A DNA stretch of 64,000 nucleotides, taken from the NCBI RefSeq assembly GCF_023954335.1, contig NZ_JAMLIE010000003.1, positions 235,001-299,000 of the forward strand, read 5' to 3'. Origin of the DNA: Aquamicrobium sp. (GTDB taxonomy: Bacteria; Pseudomonadota; Alphaproteobacteria; Rhizobiales; Rhizobiaceae). Made by a program: the position numbers and the translations under genes. The number at the start of each line of letters is the position of its first letter. Position 1 is the stretch's first letter. Of this stretch, positions 45,834 through 55,042 are shown in pieces. The notes under the pieces are model-generated. The model did no database searches. It was not told where the DNA came from and saw only the letters and a list, made by a program, of their open reading frames with translations.

Positions 45834-47255
45834 CTAGCTCCTTTTCGCCGGCCGCGCATCCCGTTTCAGCCGGGCGCGCCAGTAGCGAATCTGCCGGCGC
45901 ACCTCGCCGGGCGCGGTGCCGCCGAAGGAGGCACGGCTCTTGACCGAGGCGTTGACCGACAGCACGCCGAACACGGCGTCGGTGATGCGGCCGTCGATCT
46001 CCTGAAGCTCGGCGAGCGACAGCCTGTCGAGCGCGACGCCCTTCTTCTCGGCCAGCGCCACGGCGCGGCCGGTGACGTGATGCGCCTCGCGGAACGGCAG
46101 CCCCGCCTCGCGCACCAGCCAGTCGGCAAGGTCGGTCGCGGTCGAGTAGCCGGAGCCGGCCGCCTTCTTCATCGCGGCGGCGTTGATGCCCATGTCGCGC
46201 ACCATGCCGGTCATCGCCGCCACCATCAGGTCGAGCGTCTCGGCCGCGTCGAACACGGCTTCCTTGTCTTCCTGCATGTCCTTGGAATAGGCGAGCGGCA
46301 GACCCTTCATCACCGTGAGCAGGCCGATGAGATGGCCGTTGACGCGGCCGGTCTTGGCCCGCACCAGCTCGGCCGCGTCCGGGTTCTTCTTCTGCGGCAT
46401 GATCGAGGAGCCGGTCGAGAACTGGTCGGACAGGCGTATGAAGCCGAATTGCGGCGTCGACCAGATGACGATCTCCTCGGCCAGCCGCGACAGGTGGGTG
46501 GCGCAGATCGCGGCGAGCGACAGGAACTCCAGCGCGAAATCGCGGTCCGAGACGCTGTCGATCGAATTGCGCGTCGGCTCGCGGAAGCCGAGCGCCTCGG
46601 CCGTCATGTGGCGGTCGATGGGAAAGCCGGTGCCGGCGAGCGCGGCCGCGCCGAGCGGCGACTCGTCCATGCGCCGGAGGGCGTCGCGGACGCGCGACAG
46701 GTCACGGGAAAACATCTCGACATAGGCCATGCAGTGATGGCCGAAGGTGACCGGCTGCGCGGTTTGCAGGTGCGTGAAGCCCGGCATCACGGTCGCGGCA
46801 TGCTCCTGCGCCCGGTCGAGGAACGCCTCGATCAGCGCGGTGAGCGCGGCGTCGAGGCGGAAAAGCTCGTCCTTGACCCAGAGGCGGAAATCGACGGCGA
46901 CCTGGTCGTTGCGCGAGCGCGCCGTGTGCAGCCGTCCTGCCGCCGTGCCGATCAGCGCGGCGAGCCGCGCCTCGACATTCATGTGGATGTCTTCAAGCTT
47001 GGCCGAGAACTCGAACCGGCCCTCCTCGATCTCTGACAGGATCGTGTTCAGCCCGCGCTCGATTTCGGCTTGATCCCCGGCCGAAATGATGCCCGTTGCG
47101 GCAAGCATCCGCGAATGGGCGACGGACCCCTTGATGTCCTGGGCGTAGAGCTTGCGGTCGAACGAGATCGAGGCGTTGATCGCTTCCATGATCGCCGCCG
47201 GACCCGAGGCAAAACGTCCGCCCCACATCTGGTTGCTGGCCTTGCTGTCGCTCAT
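45834..47255 (-). CDS. argH: Argininosuccinate lyase
   Basis: ArgH (473 residues) splits argininosuccinate into arginine and fumarate. The start MSDSKASNQMWGGRFASGP fits the family. The superfamily signature GSSIMPQKKNPDAAE lies near 283, and THLQTAQPVTFGHH carries the active-site His. It is read divergently from tlpA across a 29-bp gap and upstream of lptM–lysA. Confidence 0.97.
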   Translation of the reverse strand: MSDSKASNQMWGGRFASGPAAIMEAINASISFDRKLYAQDIKGSVAHSRMLAATGIISAGDQAEIERGLNTILSEIEEGRFEFSAKLEDIHMNVEARLAALIGTAAGRLHTARSRNDQVAVDFRLWVKDELFRLDAALTALIEAFLDRAQEHAATVMPGFTHLQTAQPVTFGHHCMAYVEMFSRDLSRVRDALRRMDESPLGAAALAGTGFPIDRHMTAEALGFREPTRNSIDSVSDRDFALEFLSLAAICATHLSRLAEEIVIWSTPQFGFIRLSDQFSTGSSIMPQKKNPDAAELVRAKTGRVNGHLIGLLTVMKGLPLAYSKDMQEDKEAVFDAAETLDLMVAAMTGMVRDMGINAAAMKKAAGSGYSTATDLADWLVREAGLPFREAHHVTGRAVALAEKKGVALDRLSLAELQEIDGRITDAVFGVLSVNASVKSRASFGGTAPGEVRRQIRYWRARLKRDARPAKRS

Positions 47256-47284
47256 CGTGGTATCGCATCCCTGGAGACTGAAAA

Positions 47285-47956
47285 ATGGCAAATGCACGAC
47301 TGAACCTGCCGACCAGATGGCTGATCGCCGCTGCAATCGTGGCCGGCGTCGTCGCCGGCGGCGCGTTCGGCCTATACGTGATGGGCGACCCATCTGGCAA
47401 CAACGCGCCGCAGGTCGCAGCGTCCGGCGAGGACGACAAGGCCTGCGCAGCGAAGCAGGACATGGCGACCGTGGCCGGCGCGGCCGCGCGCGGCGAGGTC
47501 GCGGCGATGCTGGCGGCGAGCCCGCCGCAATCGCTGAAGGCGCTTTCCTTCAACGCGCCCGACGGCACGCCGATGACCATGGCCGACCTCTCCGGCAAGA
47601 CGGTGCTGCTCAACCTGTGGGCGACGTGGTGCGCGCCGTGCCGCCATGAGATGCCGGCGCTGAACCAGCTCCAGATCGACGAGGGCGGCGAGGATTTCGA
47701 GGTGGTGGCGATCAACGTCGACACCGGCACCGACGAGAAGCCGAAGCGGTTCCTTCAGGAAACGCAGGTCGACGCGCTCGCCTTCTACCGCGACGCGACG
47801 ATGGGCGTGTTCAACGACCTGAAGCGGCGCGGGCTGGCGCTCGGCCTGCCGGTGACGGTGCTGATCGACGGCGACGGCTGCATGCTCGCCCACATGAACG
47901 GCCCGGCCGAATGGGCGAGCGACGACGCCAAGGCGCTGATCGCCTCGGTGCGCTGA
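47285..47956 (+). CDS. TlpA family thiol:disulfide reductase
   Basis: This 223-residue protein has an N-terminal membrane anchor (about 12–32) and a periplasmic thioredoxin domain with active site WATWCAPCRHEMP near 117–125 and cis-Pro in LGLPVTVLID. TlpA of Bradyrhizobium reduces Cu-binding factors for cytochrome oxidase assembly, so that role is plausible. It abuts argH head to head, leaving only 29 bp for two promoters, which must overlap the coding starts. Confidence 0.92.
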   Translation: MANARLNLPTRWLIAAAIVAGVVAGGAFGLYVMGDPSGNNAPQVAASGEDDKACAAKQDMATVAGAAARGEVAAMLAASPPQSLKALSFNAPDGTPMTMADLSGKTVLLNLWATWCAPCRHEMPALNQLQIDEGGEDFEVVAINVDTGTDEKPKRFLQETQVDALAFYRDATMGVFNDLKRRGLALGLPVTVLIDGDGCMLAHMNGPAEWASDDAKALIASVR

Positions 47957-47995
47957 TCTTTCAAGGCTCCCGCCGCCCGTTCACGACCGTTTTCC

Positions 47996-48024
47996 TTGTA
48001 ATGCCAATCCGGCCTAGCTAATGA
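47996..48024 (+). promoter_or_regulatory. Likely promoter of the livGFHM operon
   Basis: TTGTAA (47996–48001), a 17-bp spacer and TAATGA (48019–48024) lie about 75 bp before livG. Spacing is ideal and both boxes match reasonably. Confidence 0.5.
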
Positions 48025-48097
48025 GCCAGTGGGAGCGGCGTTTTCCAGAACAAGGCGAAAAGCCGGAAGCGCCGGACAATCCGGGTCTCGGGGAACC

Positions 48098-48889
48098 ATG
48101 GCGACGATCATCGACGTTCAGGACGTGACCAAGCGGTTCGGCAACGTGCTTGCCGTCGACCGCTGCTCGCTGAAGGTGGAGAAGGGCTCGATCACCGGGC
48201 TGATCGGGCCGAACGGCGCGGGCAAGACCACCATGTTCAACATGGTCGCCGGCGCGTTTGCGCCCACCTCCGGCAGGATCCTGCTCGACGGCGAGGACGT
48301 GACCGGCCTGCCCGCCCACAGGCTGTTCGAGCGCGGCCTTTTGCGCACCTTCCAGATCGCGCAGGAATTCTCCACCATGACGGCGCTGGAGAACCTGATG
48401 ATGGTGCCGGCCGGCCAGTCGGGCGAGACGCTTCTCAACGCCTGGTTCCGGCGCGGCAGGGTGGCGGGCGAGGAAGCCGGTACGCGCAGCCGGGCCGAAG
48501 AGGTGCTGCAGCTGCTGCGCCTCACCCATGTCCGCAACGAGCTCGCCGGCAACCTCTCCGGCGGCCAGAAGAAGCTGCTCGAGCTCGGCCGGGTGATGAT
48601 GGCGAAACCCCGGATCGTGCTGCTCGACGAGATCGCCGCCGGCGTCAACCGCACGCTGCTCAACGACCTCGCCGCCGTCGTCGAGCGGCTGAACCGCGAG
48701 GAGGGGCTGACCTTCTTCGTCATCGAGCACGACATGGACCTGATCGCGCGGCTGTGCGACCCGGTGATCGTCATGGCCGCCGGCTCCGTCATGGTCGAGG
48801 GGCCGATGTCGGAAATCAGGGCCAACCCGGAAGTGGTCGAGGCCTATTTCGGCGGCGGCATGCCCGCCCCCCGGCTGGAGGCACGCTGA
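48098..48889 (+). CDS. livG: Branched-chain amino-acid ABC transporter ATP-binding protein LivG
   Basis: This 263-residue ATPase has Walker A GPNGAGKTT, signature NLSGGQKKLLELGR and Walker B RIVLLDEIAAGVN. The C-terminal BCA_ABC_TP_C tail (VVEAYFGGG) marks it as LivG. GGGGAA precedes the ATG at 48098. It is the first of four tightly packed genes. Confidence 0.95.
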   Translation: MATIIDVQDVTKRFGNVLAVDRCSLKVEKGSITGLIGPNGAGKTTMFNMVAGAFAPTSGRILLDGEDVTGLPAHRLFERGLLRTFQIAQEFSTMTALENLMMVPAGQSGETLLNAWFRRGRVAGEEAGTRSRAEEVLQLLRLTHVRNELAGNLSGGQKKLLELGRVMMAKPRIVLLDEIAAGVNRTLLNDLAAVVERLNREEGLTFFVIEHDMDLIARLCDPVIVMAAGSVMVEGPMSEIRANPEVVEAYFGGGMPAPRLEAR

Positions 48890-48890
48890 C

Positions 48891-49601
48891 ATGGCCCTCC
48901 TCGAAATGACCGGCATCCACGGCGGCTACGGCGGCGCCAACATATTGAACGGCGTCAACATCTCGATCGACGCGAACGAGATTGGCGTCATCGTCGGCCC
49001 GAACGGCGCGGGGAAATCGACGACGCTGAAGGCGCTGTTCGGGCTGCTGACCGTCTCGGAAGGGACGATCCTGTTCGGCGGCGGGGACATCACCAACAAG
49101 GCCCCCGAGGCGCTGGTGCGCGACGGGCTCTCCTTCGTGCCGCAGGAGTTCAACGTCTTCCCGACGCTGTCGGTCGAGGAAAACCTCGAAATGGGCGCGT
49201 TCATCCGCCGCGACGATTTCCGTCCCCTGATCGACAAGGTCTACGGCTTCTTCCCGCCGCTGAAGGACAAGCGCCGCCAGCCGGCGGGCGAGCTTTCCGG
49301 CGGCCAGCGCCAGATGGTGGCCATGGGCCGGGCGCTGATGACCGAGCCGAAGCTGCTCCTGCTCGACGAGCCGACGGCGGGCCTGTCGCCGCGCTACATG
49401 GGCGAGATCTTCGAGCGCATCATCGAGATCAACGCCGCCGGCGTCGGCATCCTGATGGTCGAGCAGAACGCGCGCCAGGCGCTGGCGCTGGCCCATCGCG
49501 GCTTCGTGCTCGCCGGCGGCCAGAACCGCTTCACCGGCACCGGGGCCGAGCTTCTGGCCGACCCCGAGGTGGCCCGGAGTTTTCTCGGCGGGGGAGAGTG
49601 A
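48891..49601 (+). CDS. livF: Branched-chain amino-acid ABC transporter ATP-binding protein LivF
   Basis: This 236-residue second ATPase of the pair has GPNGAGKST, ELSGGQRQMVAMGR and LLLLDEPTAGLSP. It begins one base after the livG stop (TGACATG), so translation is coupled. Confidence 0.95.
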   Translation: MALLEMTGIHGGYGGANILNGVNISIDANEIGVIVGPNGAGKSTTLKALFGLLTVSEGTILFGGGDITNKAPEALVRDGLSFVPQEFNVFPTLSVEENLEMGAFIRRDDFRPLIDKVYGFFPPLKDKRRQPAGELSGGQRQMVAMGRALMTEPKLLLLDEPTAGLSPRYMGEIFERIIEINAAGVGILMVEQNARQALALAHRGFVLAGGQNRFTGTGAELLADPEVARSFLGGGE

Positions 49602-49602
49602 C

Positions 49603-50628
49603 ATGGAGGCGGGTTTCCTCGCGGCGCTGCCGGCACAGGAACTGGTGTTCTTCATCAACCGCGGCCTGCTCGCGGGCCTGATCATCGGCTCGGTCTACGC
49701 GCTCGGTGCGGTCGGCGTGACGCTGATCTTCGGCATCCTGCGCTTCGCCCATTTCGCCCATGGCGACATGATGACCATCGGCGCCTTCGTCGCGCTCATT
49801 TGCGTCGCGCTGTTCTCGGGCGGCGAAAGCAATCTCGGCCTGCCGGCGGCCTTCGTGCTGATGCCGCTCGCCATGGCGGCGACGGCGTTCATCGCCATCG
49901 GCGTCGACCGCGCCTTCTACGCGCCGCTGCGCCGGGCCAAGGTCAGGCCGGTGGTCATCGTCATGTCTTCCATCGGCGTCATGCTGATGATGCAGGGGCT
50001 GGTGCGGCTCTTCGCCGGCACCGGCACATGGCAGCTCGAGGCGGGCGGGGCCAAGACCATCTACCGCCTGCCGCTGCTCGGCCGCGACATCATCCTCACC
50101 CAGCCGCAGGCGCTGCTGATCGGCTTCACGGCGGTGGCGGCCATCGCCCTCCACCTCTTCCTCACCCGCTCGCGCATGGGCAAGGCGATGCGCGCCGTCT
50201 CCGACAATCCCGACCTTGCCCGCGTCTCCGGCATCTCCATCGACAGCGTGGTACGCGCGACCTGGGTGATCGCCGGCGCGCTTGCCGCGGCCGCCGGCAC
50301 GCTGCTCGCGCTCGACGTGACGCTGAAGCCGGACCTCGCCTTCAACATCGTCCTGCCGATCTTCGCCGCCGCCATCGTCGGCGGCATCGGCCAGCCCTAC
50401 GGCGCGATCGCCGGCGGCATGCTGGTCGGCTTCACCGAGACCTTCGCCGTATTCAACTGGTCGGTGCTGTTGCGCCCGCTCCAGCCATTCCTGCCCGATT
50501 TCATCGACATACCGAACCGCATCGCCTTCGTGCCGACGGAGTACAAGATCGTGGTGCCGTTCTTCATCCTCATCGTCGTGCTGATCTGGCGGCCGACAGG
50601 CATCTTCAGGGGGAGGGTGGTGAAATGA
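49603..50628 (+). CDS. livH: Branched-chain amino-acid ABC transporter permease LivH
   Basis: This 341-residue permease has about eight to nine helices. Family blocks include GSVYALGAVGVTLIFGILRFAHFAHGDMMTIGAF, the SRMGKAMRAVSDNPDLARVSGI cytosolic loop (EAA-like) and AAIVGGIGQPYGAIAGGMLVG. It starts one base after livF. Confidence 0.95.
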   Translation: MEAGFLAALPAQELVFFINRGLLAGLIIGSVYALGAVGVTLIFGILRFAHFAHGDMMTIGAFVALICVALFSGGESNLGLPAAFVLMPLAMAATAFIAIGVDRAFYAPLRRAKVRPVVIVMSSIGVMLMMQGLVRLFAGTGTWQLEAGGAKTIYRLPLLGRDIILTQPQALLIGFTAVAAIALHLFLTRSRMGKAMRAVSDNPDLARVSGISIDSVVRATWVIAGALAAAAGTLLALDVTLKPDLAFNIVLPIFAAAIVGGIGQPYGAIAGGMLVGFTETFAVFNWSVLLRPLQPFLPDFIDIPNRIAFVPTEYKIVVPFFILIVVLIWRPTGIFRGRVVK

Positions 50629-51893
50629 GCGCCCTTCCCCGTCGCGAGATCGTGCTGTTCTCGGGCCTCGCCGTCCTCGTCGCGCTGGTTTTCGCCTGGA
50701 TGGGCGCGGCCTATGGCACGCGCATGCTGGTCGAGGCCTCGTGCTACGCCATCATCGGGCTCGGTCTCACCATCCAGTGGGGCTATGCCGGGCTGTTCAA
50801 TGTCGGCATCATGGGCTTCATCGCCCTCGCCGCCTTCGTCAGCCTGTTCGTCACCTATCCGGTCAACGGCGCGTTCTGGGACTCCGACATGCCTGGCCAG
50901 CTCGGCTGGGCGCTCGCCGCCGTCGCCATCGGCGCGGCCGCGGTCTACGCCGCCAGCCAGACCCACCGCCTCGGCCTGCCGAAGAAGTGGCGCACGCTGC
51001 TGACGCTGATCGTCCTCGCCATCGCCTATCTGTGGGCGCAGTCGATCTTCGACCCGGCCACGGCGCAGATCGAGCGCGGGGCCGGCTGGATCGGCGGGCT
51101 CGGCCTTCCCGTCTGGCTCGGCTGGGCGGCGGGCGGCGCGGCCGCCGGCGCGCTCGGCTGGGCCATGGGCCGCATCACGCTCGGCCTGCGCGCCGACTAC
51201 ATGGCCATCGCCACGCTCGGCATCTCGGAGATCGTCAAGGCGTTCCTCAAGAACGCCGACTGGCTGACGCGCGGCACGCTGACCGTCTCGCCGATACCGT
51301 GGCCGGTGCCGACGCCGCAGGAGATCGGCTTCGTCGCCTCGCGCGCGGCCTATCTGTCCGTCACCGCGCTCCTCATCCTCGCCATCTTCGTCCTCCTCCA
51401 GCGCGCCTGGCATTCGCCGTGGGGCCGGATGATGCGAGCGATCCGCGACAACGAGGTCTCCGCCGCCGCGATGGGCAAGGACGTCAACCGCCGCCGGCTG
51501 GAGATGTTCGTCCTCGGCAACGTCATCATCGGCATCGGCGGCGCGGCGCTCGTCACCTTCACCTCGATCTTCGACCCCTCGGCCTTCGTGCCGCTGAACC
51601 ACACCTTCCTGATCTGGGTGATGGTGATCCTCGGCGGCGCCGGCAACAATCTCGGCACAGTGTTCGGCGTCGTGCTGGTCTACATCATCTGGACCATGTC
51701 GGAGCCGGCGGCGCTGTTCCTGTTCCAGCAGGGCGCTTATTGGAGCAACGAGCTGTTCGGCTGGCAGGCCCCGTCCGACCTCGCGACGCGGGCGCTGCAG
51801 ATGCGGGTCTTCGTCATCGGCCTGACCATCACCCTCGTCCTGCGCTTTGCGCCCAACGGCCTGTTGCCGGAAAAGCCGGTGAAATACGAATAG
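50625..51893 (+). CDS. livM: Branched-chain amino-acid ABC transporter permease LivM
   Basis: This 422-residue permease has about ten helices. It contains IIGLGLTIQWGYAGLFNVGIMGFIALAAF, the ATLGISEIVKAFLKN segment, the SPWGRMMRAIRDNEVSAAAMGKDV loop and VILGGAGNNLGTVFGVVLV. Its ATG overlaps the livH stop by 4 bp. The operon carries no binding-protein gene and ends at a terminator. Confidence 0.95.
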   Translation: MSALPRREIVLFSGLAVLVALVFAWMGAAYGTRMLVEASCYAIIGLGLTIQWGYAGLFNVGIMGFIALAAFVSLFVTYPVNGAFWDSDMPGQLGWALAAVAIGAAAVYAASQTHRLGLPKKWRTLLTLIVLAIAYLWAQSIFDPATAQIERGAGWIGGLGLPVWLGWAAGGAAAGALGWAMGRITLGLRADYMAIATLGISEIVKAFLKNADWLTRGTLTVSPIPWPVPTPQEIGFVASRAAYLSVTALLILAIFVLLQRAWHSPWGRMMRAIRDNEVSAAAMGKDVNRRRLEMFVLGNVIIGIGGAALVTFTSIFDPSAFVPLNHTFLIWVMVILGGAGNNLGTVFGVVLVYIIWTMSEPAALFLFQQGAYWSNELFGWQAPSDLATRALQMRVFVIGLTITLVLRFAPNGLLPEKPVKYE

Positions 51894-51927
51894 GTCAGTA
51901 GACCCGACGCATTTGTCCTGATAAACG

Positions 51928-51956
51928 GGCGGCGATCCTTCGCGGTTGCCGCCTTT
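51928..51956 (+). terminator. Terminator after livM
   Basis: GGCGGCGATC (51928–51937) pairs with GGTTGCCGCC (51944–51953), with two G·T pairs, around a TTCG-containing loop, followed by TTT. Confidence 0.75.
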
Positions 51957-52558
51957 CATCATGATATTGCGCTGCAAAAGCCGGGCAAAGGCGCATCGGC
52001 CCGGACGGGCGCGCGGTTTTTCTACTGCGTTATTCCCGTAATCACCGCTTTTCACAGGCCGGCGCCGCTTCCAGTCCGCGCCGGACGGGCATACACTTCA
52101 AGGCAATTCAGGCCCTCATGGTTCTCGCGTGGACGGCGGGACAGCCCAGAGGGAACCCCCTGAAGCCCCCGCTCCGGGAGCGACGGCTTCGTCTGCGGCT
52201 TGGCCGCAGGCAAGGCAGATCGTCCGGATGTCCGAGGCGGGATCGCCCGAGAAGGTTTTTCGGCCCTGGGCAACCTTGGCCACGAGCCGTTGACGGCGAA
52301 CCGATGCTGCCATGAAGGCCGGGCAAGCCCTTCGATGGTATGTCGCCTGCGATGCTTCGGCGCGCGACGGCATGGCCAAAGCGGATGCAGCCTCCGGGAT
52401 GCCACCCGCCATGGCCGTTCCATGAAAGCGACGTTTCTGCCCGCTTCGGCGGAGCAATTGCGGAACGCCTTCATGCAACAGGGAGGCGCTGGGAGAAATC
52501 CCGGCGCCGACTGTTTTTATGGGGTGCGGTTTCCGGCCGGGCGCGGGAAGGACCGCCC
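51957..52558. other. Intergenic region of about 600 bp with hairpins, no supported gene
   Basis: Open frames occur on both strands but none has protein-like composition or a ribosome-binding site. At 52162–52190 a two-part stem (GAAGCC/GGCTTC enclosing CGCTC/GAGCG) forms, and directly after it CTGCGGC (52193–52199) pairs perfectly with GCCGCAG (52203–52209). I recognise no RNA family. It could be a decayed gene or an unannotated RNA. Confidence 0.5.
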
Positions 52559-52975
52559 CTACAGAAGATCGATCAGGAACGGGATCAGCGGCGCATCGGC
52601 TTCCGGCATCGGATAGTCGCGCAGCTTGTTGGGGCGCACCCATTTCAGCGCCTGATGCTCGCGCGGCTGGGGAAAGCCCCAGAAGCGGCGGCAGACGAAC
52701 AGCGGCATCAGAAGGTTGAAGCTCTCGTAGGAATGGCTGGCGAAGGTGAGCGGGGCAAGGCACGTCACCTTGGTCTCGATGCCGAGCTCCTCGGCGAGCT
52801 CGCGCACCACCGTCTCCTCTGCCGTCTCGCCCGGCTCGATCTTGCCGCCGGGAAACTCCCACAGGCCGGCGAGCTGCTTGCCCTCGGGGCGCTGGGCGAT
52901 CAGCACCCGCCCGTCCGTATCGACCAGCGCGCAGGCGGCGACGAGCAGCAGCTTTTTCGGTTCGCTCTGGCTCAT
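52559..52975 (-). CDS. mutT: MutT-type Nudix NTP pyrophosphohydrolase
   Basis: This 138-residue enzyme should hydrolyse 8-oxo-dGTP or similar oxidised nucleotides. The full Nudix box GGKIEPGETAEETVVRELAEELGI is present at about 43–66, preceded by LIAQRPEGKQLAGLWEFPGG, typical of MutT. Its start overlaps the upstream GNAT gene by ATGA. Confidence 0.92.
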   Translation of the reverse strand: MSQSEPKKLLLVAACALVDTDGRVLIAQRPEGKQLAGLWEFPGGKIEPGETAEETVVRELAEELGIETKVTCLAPLTFASHSYESFNLLMPLFVCRRFWGFPQPREHQALKWVRPNKLRDYPMPEADAPLIPFLIDLL

Positions 52976-53772
52976 GCGCTGTCGTCCTGATGCGGCGGCT
53001 GGCGGTAATGGTAGCGATAGACCTCCGCGAACCCGATCGAGCGGTAGAGGCCGATGGCGCTTTCATTGTCGGCGTCGACCTGAAGCCAGGCGGTGCGCGC
53101 GCCGCGCGCCTGCGCCCATTTCAGCGCCGAGAGCAGGACGCGCCGGCCGTAGCCGCGGCCGCGCCGGCTGGCCTCGGTCGCCACCTCGAACAGGCCGGCG
53201 AGGTCCTCGTCATGGACGCAGATCGCGGTCGACACCGGCTGGCGCCCCTCCTCCAGCACGAACAGGCCCGCCTCCGGCTGGATCGAGCTGACGATCTCGG
53301 AGAGGCCGGGGCGCAGCGCCGGGTCGAGGCTGCGAATCGAGATGGCCGCGCTGATGAAGCGCCCCATGTCCTTCAGCGGGATCTGGTGCATCGCCTCGTG
53401 CACCATCGCCGGCGACAGCGTCGCGCGCATCACCAGCGACTCGGAAAAATGCGACCAGCCCTGCGCATCGAGATGCTCCCGGATCGCCGGCGCGGCCAGC
53501 GGCGACATGCGGAAGGTCAGCGGCCGGCCATAGGCGGCGAAGCGGCGGGCGGCGCGGGCGATGCGCTCCGTCAGGTTGGCGTCGTCGAACGGGTCGAGCG
53601 GGTTGATCGAGTTGAGCCGCTTGGCCGGGTGGCCCCCGGAGAGGCGCACCGCCCACGTCCCGTCATACTGGACCGACGTCGCCGGCCAGGCGCGAAAGCC
53701 CGCGGCCTCGAAGCGGCGGACGATCGCAAGGTTCTGCGGCAGCCGGTTTCCCTTCGTCACGCGGCCATCCAC
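52972..53772 (-). CDS. GNAT family N-acetyltransferase
   Basis: This 266-residue protein has the acetyl-CoA loop in the C-terminal half (EVATEASRRGRGYGRRVLLSALKWAQARGA, RxxGxG type) and closes with LQVDADNESAIGLYRSIGFAEVYRYHYR. The N-terminal half (YDGTWAVRLSGGHPAKRLNSINPLDP) resembles a second, degenerate GNAT fold. The substrate is unknown. It lies between argJ and mutT, with 2 bp to argJ. Confidence 0.9.
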   Translation of the reverse strand: MDGRVTKGNRLPQNLAIVRRFEAAGFRAWPATSVQYDGTWAVRLSGGHPAKRLNSINPLDPFDDANLTERIARAARRFAAYGRPLTFRMSPLAAPAIREHLDAQGWSHFSESLVMRATLSPAMVHEAMHQIPLKDMGRFISAAISIRSLDPALRPGLSEIVSSIQPEAGLFVLEEGRQPVSTAICVHDEDLAGLFEVATEASRRGRGYGRRVLLSALKWAQARGARTAWLQVDADNESAIGLYRSIGFAEVYRYHYRQPPHQDDSA

Positions 53773-53774
53773 GC

Positions 53775-55016
53775 TCAGCTCCGGTAGTCGCCGTTGATGG
53801 CGACGTATTCCTTGGTCAGATCGCAGGTCCAGACCGTCGCCTTGCCGCGGCCGAGGCCGAGATCGACGCGGATGGCGATCTCGTCGCGCTTCATGTAGGC
53901 CGACGTCGCCGCTTCCGAATAGGCCGGGTCGCGCTCGCCCTCATGGGCGACTCGGATGTCGCCGAACCAGATACCCAGGAGGTCGCGGTCGGCCGGCTCG
54001 CCGGCCTTGCCGACGGCCATGACGATGCGGCCCCAATTGGCGTCCTCGCCGGCGACGGCGGTCTTGACCAGCGGCGAGTTGGCGATGGACAGCGCGACGC
54101 GCTTGGCCGAACGGGCCGACTTCGCCCCCGTCACCGTCACCTCGACCTGCTTGCGCGCGCCCTCGCCGTCGCGCACGACCTGGAGCGCGAGGTTCTTCAG
54201 GATGCGGTTCAGCGCCCGGCGGAACGCGGAAAGGCGCGTGTCCTTCGCCTCGGTGATGCGCGGGGCGCCGCGCCGTGCCGCCGCGCCGGTGGCGAACAGG
54301 ATCAGCGTGTCGCTGGTCGACGTGTCGCTGTCCACCGTCACCGCGTTGAAGGTCTTGCCCGTGCCCTTCGACAAAAGGTCCTGAAGGACAGGAGCATCGA
54401 TCGGCGCGTCGGTGGCGATGAAGGACAGCATCGTCGCCATGTCGGGCGCGATCATCCCCGCCCCCTTGGCGATGCCGTTGATCGTCACCTCCGTCTCGCC
54501 GAGCAGCACCCTGGCCGTGGCGTATTTCGGGTAGGTGTCGGTGGTCATGATCGCCCTGCCGGCTTCCGCCCAGCCATCCGCCCCGGCGCCGGCCACCATG
54601 CCGTCGAGCAGATGGGCGAACTTCGTCGTGTCGAGCGGCTCGCCGATCACGCCGGTCGAGGCGAGGAACACCTCGCCCTCGCCGCAGCCGGCGGCCTTTG
54701 CCGCGGCCTTCGCGGTCAGGGCGGTCGATTCGCGGCCGCGCTTGCCGGTGAAGGCGTTGGCGTTGCCGGAATTGACGATCAGCGCCCGCGCCCTGCCGCC
54801 GGCAAGGTTCTGCCGGCAGAAATCGACCGGCGCCGACGGGCATTTCGAGCGCGTGAACACGCCGGCGACGGTGGTGCCCTCGTCGAACACCATGGCGAGC
54901 AGGTCGGTGCGGCCCTTGTACTTGATGCCGGCCTGCGCGGTGGCGATGCGCACGCCCTCGATCGCCGGCATTCTGGGCTGTTTCTTCGGCGCGAGCGGGG
55001 AGACGGTTTCCGACAT
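53775..55016 (-). CDS. argJ: Bifunctional ornithine acetyltransferase / N-acetylglutamate synthase
   Basis: ArgJ (413 residues) recycles the acetyl group in arginine synthesis. The self-cleavage site is the Ala-Thr bond in GAGMIAPDMATMLSFI (about 190); Thr becomes the nucleophile of the beta chain. Other blocks are NSGNANAFTGKRG and VAGEDANWGRIVMAVGKAG. With argH at 46 kb, two arginine genes are in the window but not in one operon. Confidence 0.97.
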   Translation of the reverse strand: MSETVSPLAPKKQPRMPAIEGVRIATAQAGIKYKGRTDLLAMVFDEGTTVAGVFTRSKCPSAPVDFCRQNLAGGRARALIVNSGNANAFTGKRGRESTALTAKAAAKAAGCGEGEVFLASTGVIGEPLDTTKFAHLLDGMVAGAGADGWAEAGRAIMTTDTYPKYATARVLLGETEVTINGIAKGAGMIAPDMATMLSFIATDAPIDAPVLQDLLSKGTGKTFNAVTVDSDTSTSDTLILFATGAAARRGAPRITEAKDTRLSAFRRALNRILKNLALQVVRDGEGARKQVEVTVTGAKSARSAKRVALSIANSPLVKTAVAGEDANWGRIVMAVGKAGEPADRDLLGIWFGDIRVAHEGERDPAYSEAATSAYMKRDEIAIRVDLGLGRGKATVWTCDLTKEYVAINGDYRS

Positions 55017-55042
55017 GGCCAGGGGCGCTCTTTCGTGTTGGG

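Noticed and set aside
52052..52474. A 140-codon minus-strand gene downstream of mutT
   Set aside because: It has Arg/Pro/Ser-rich random composition, no ribosome-binding site, and hairpins within it suggest RNA or non-coding DNA.
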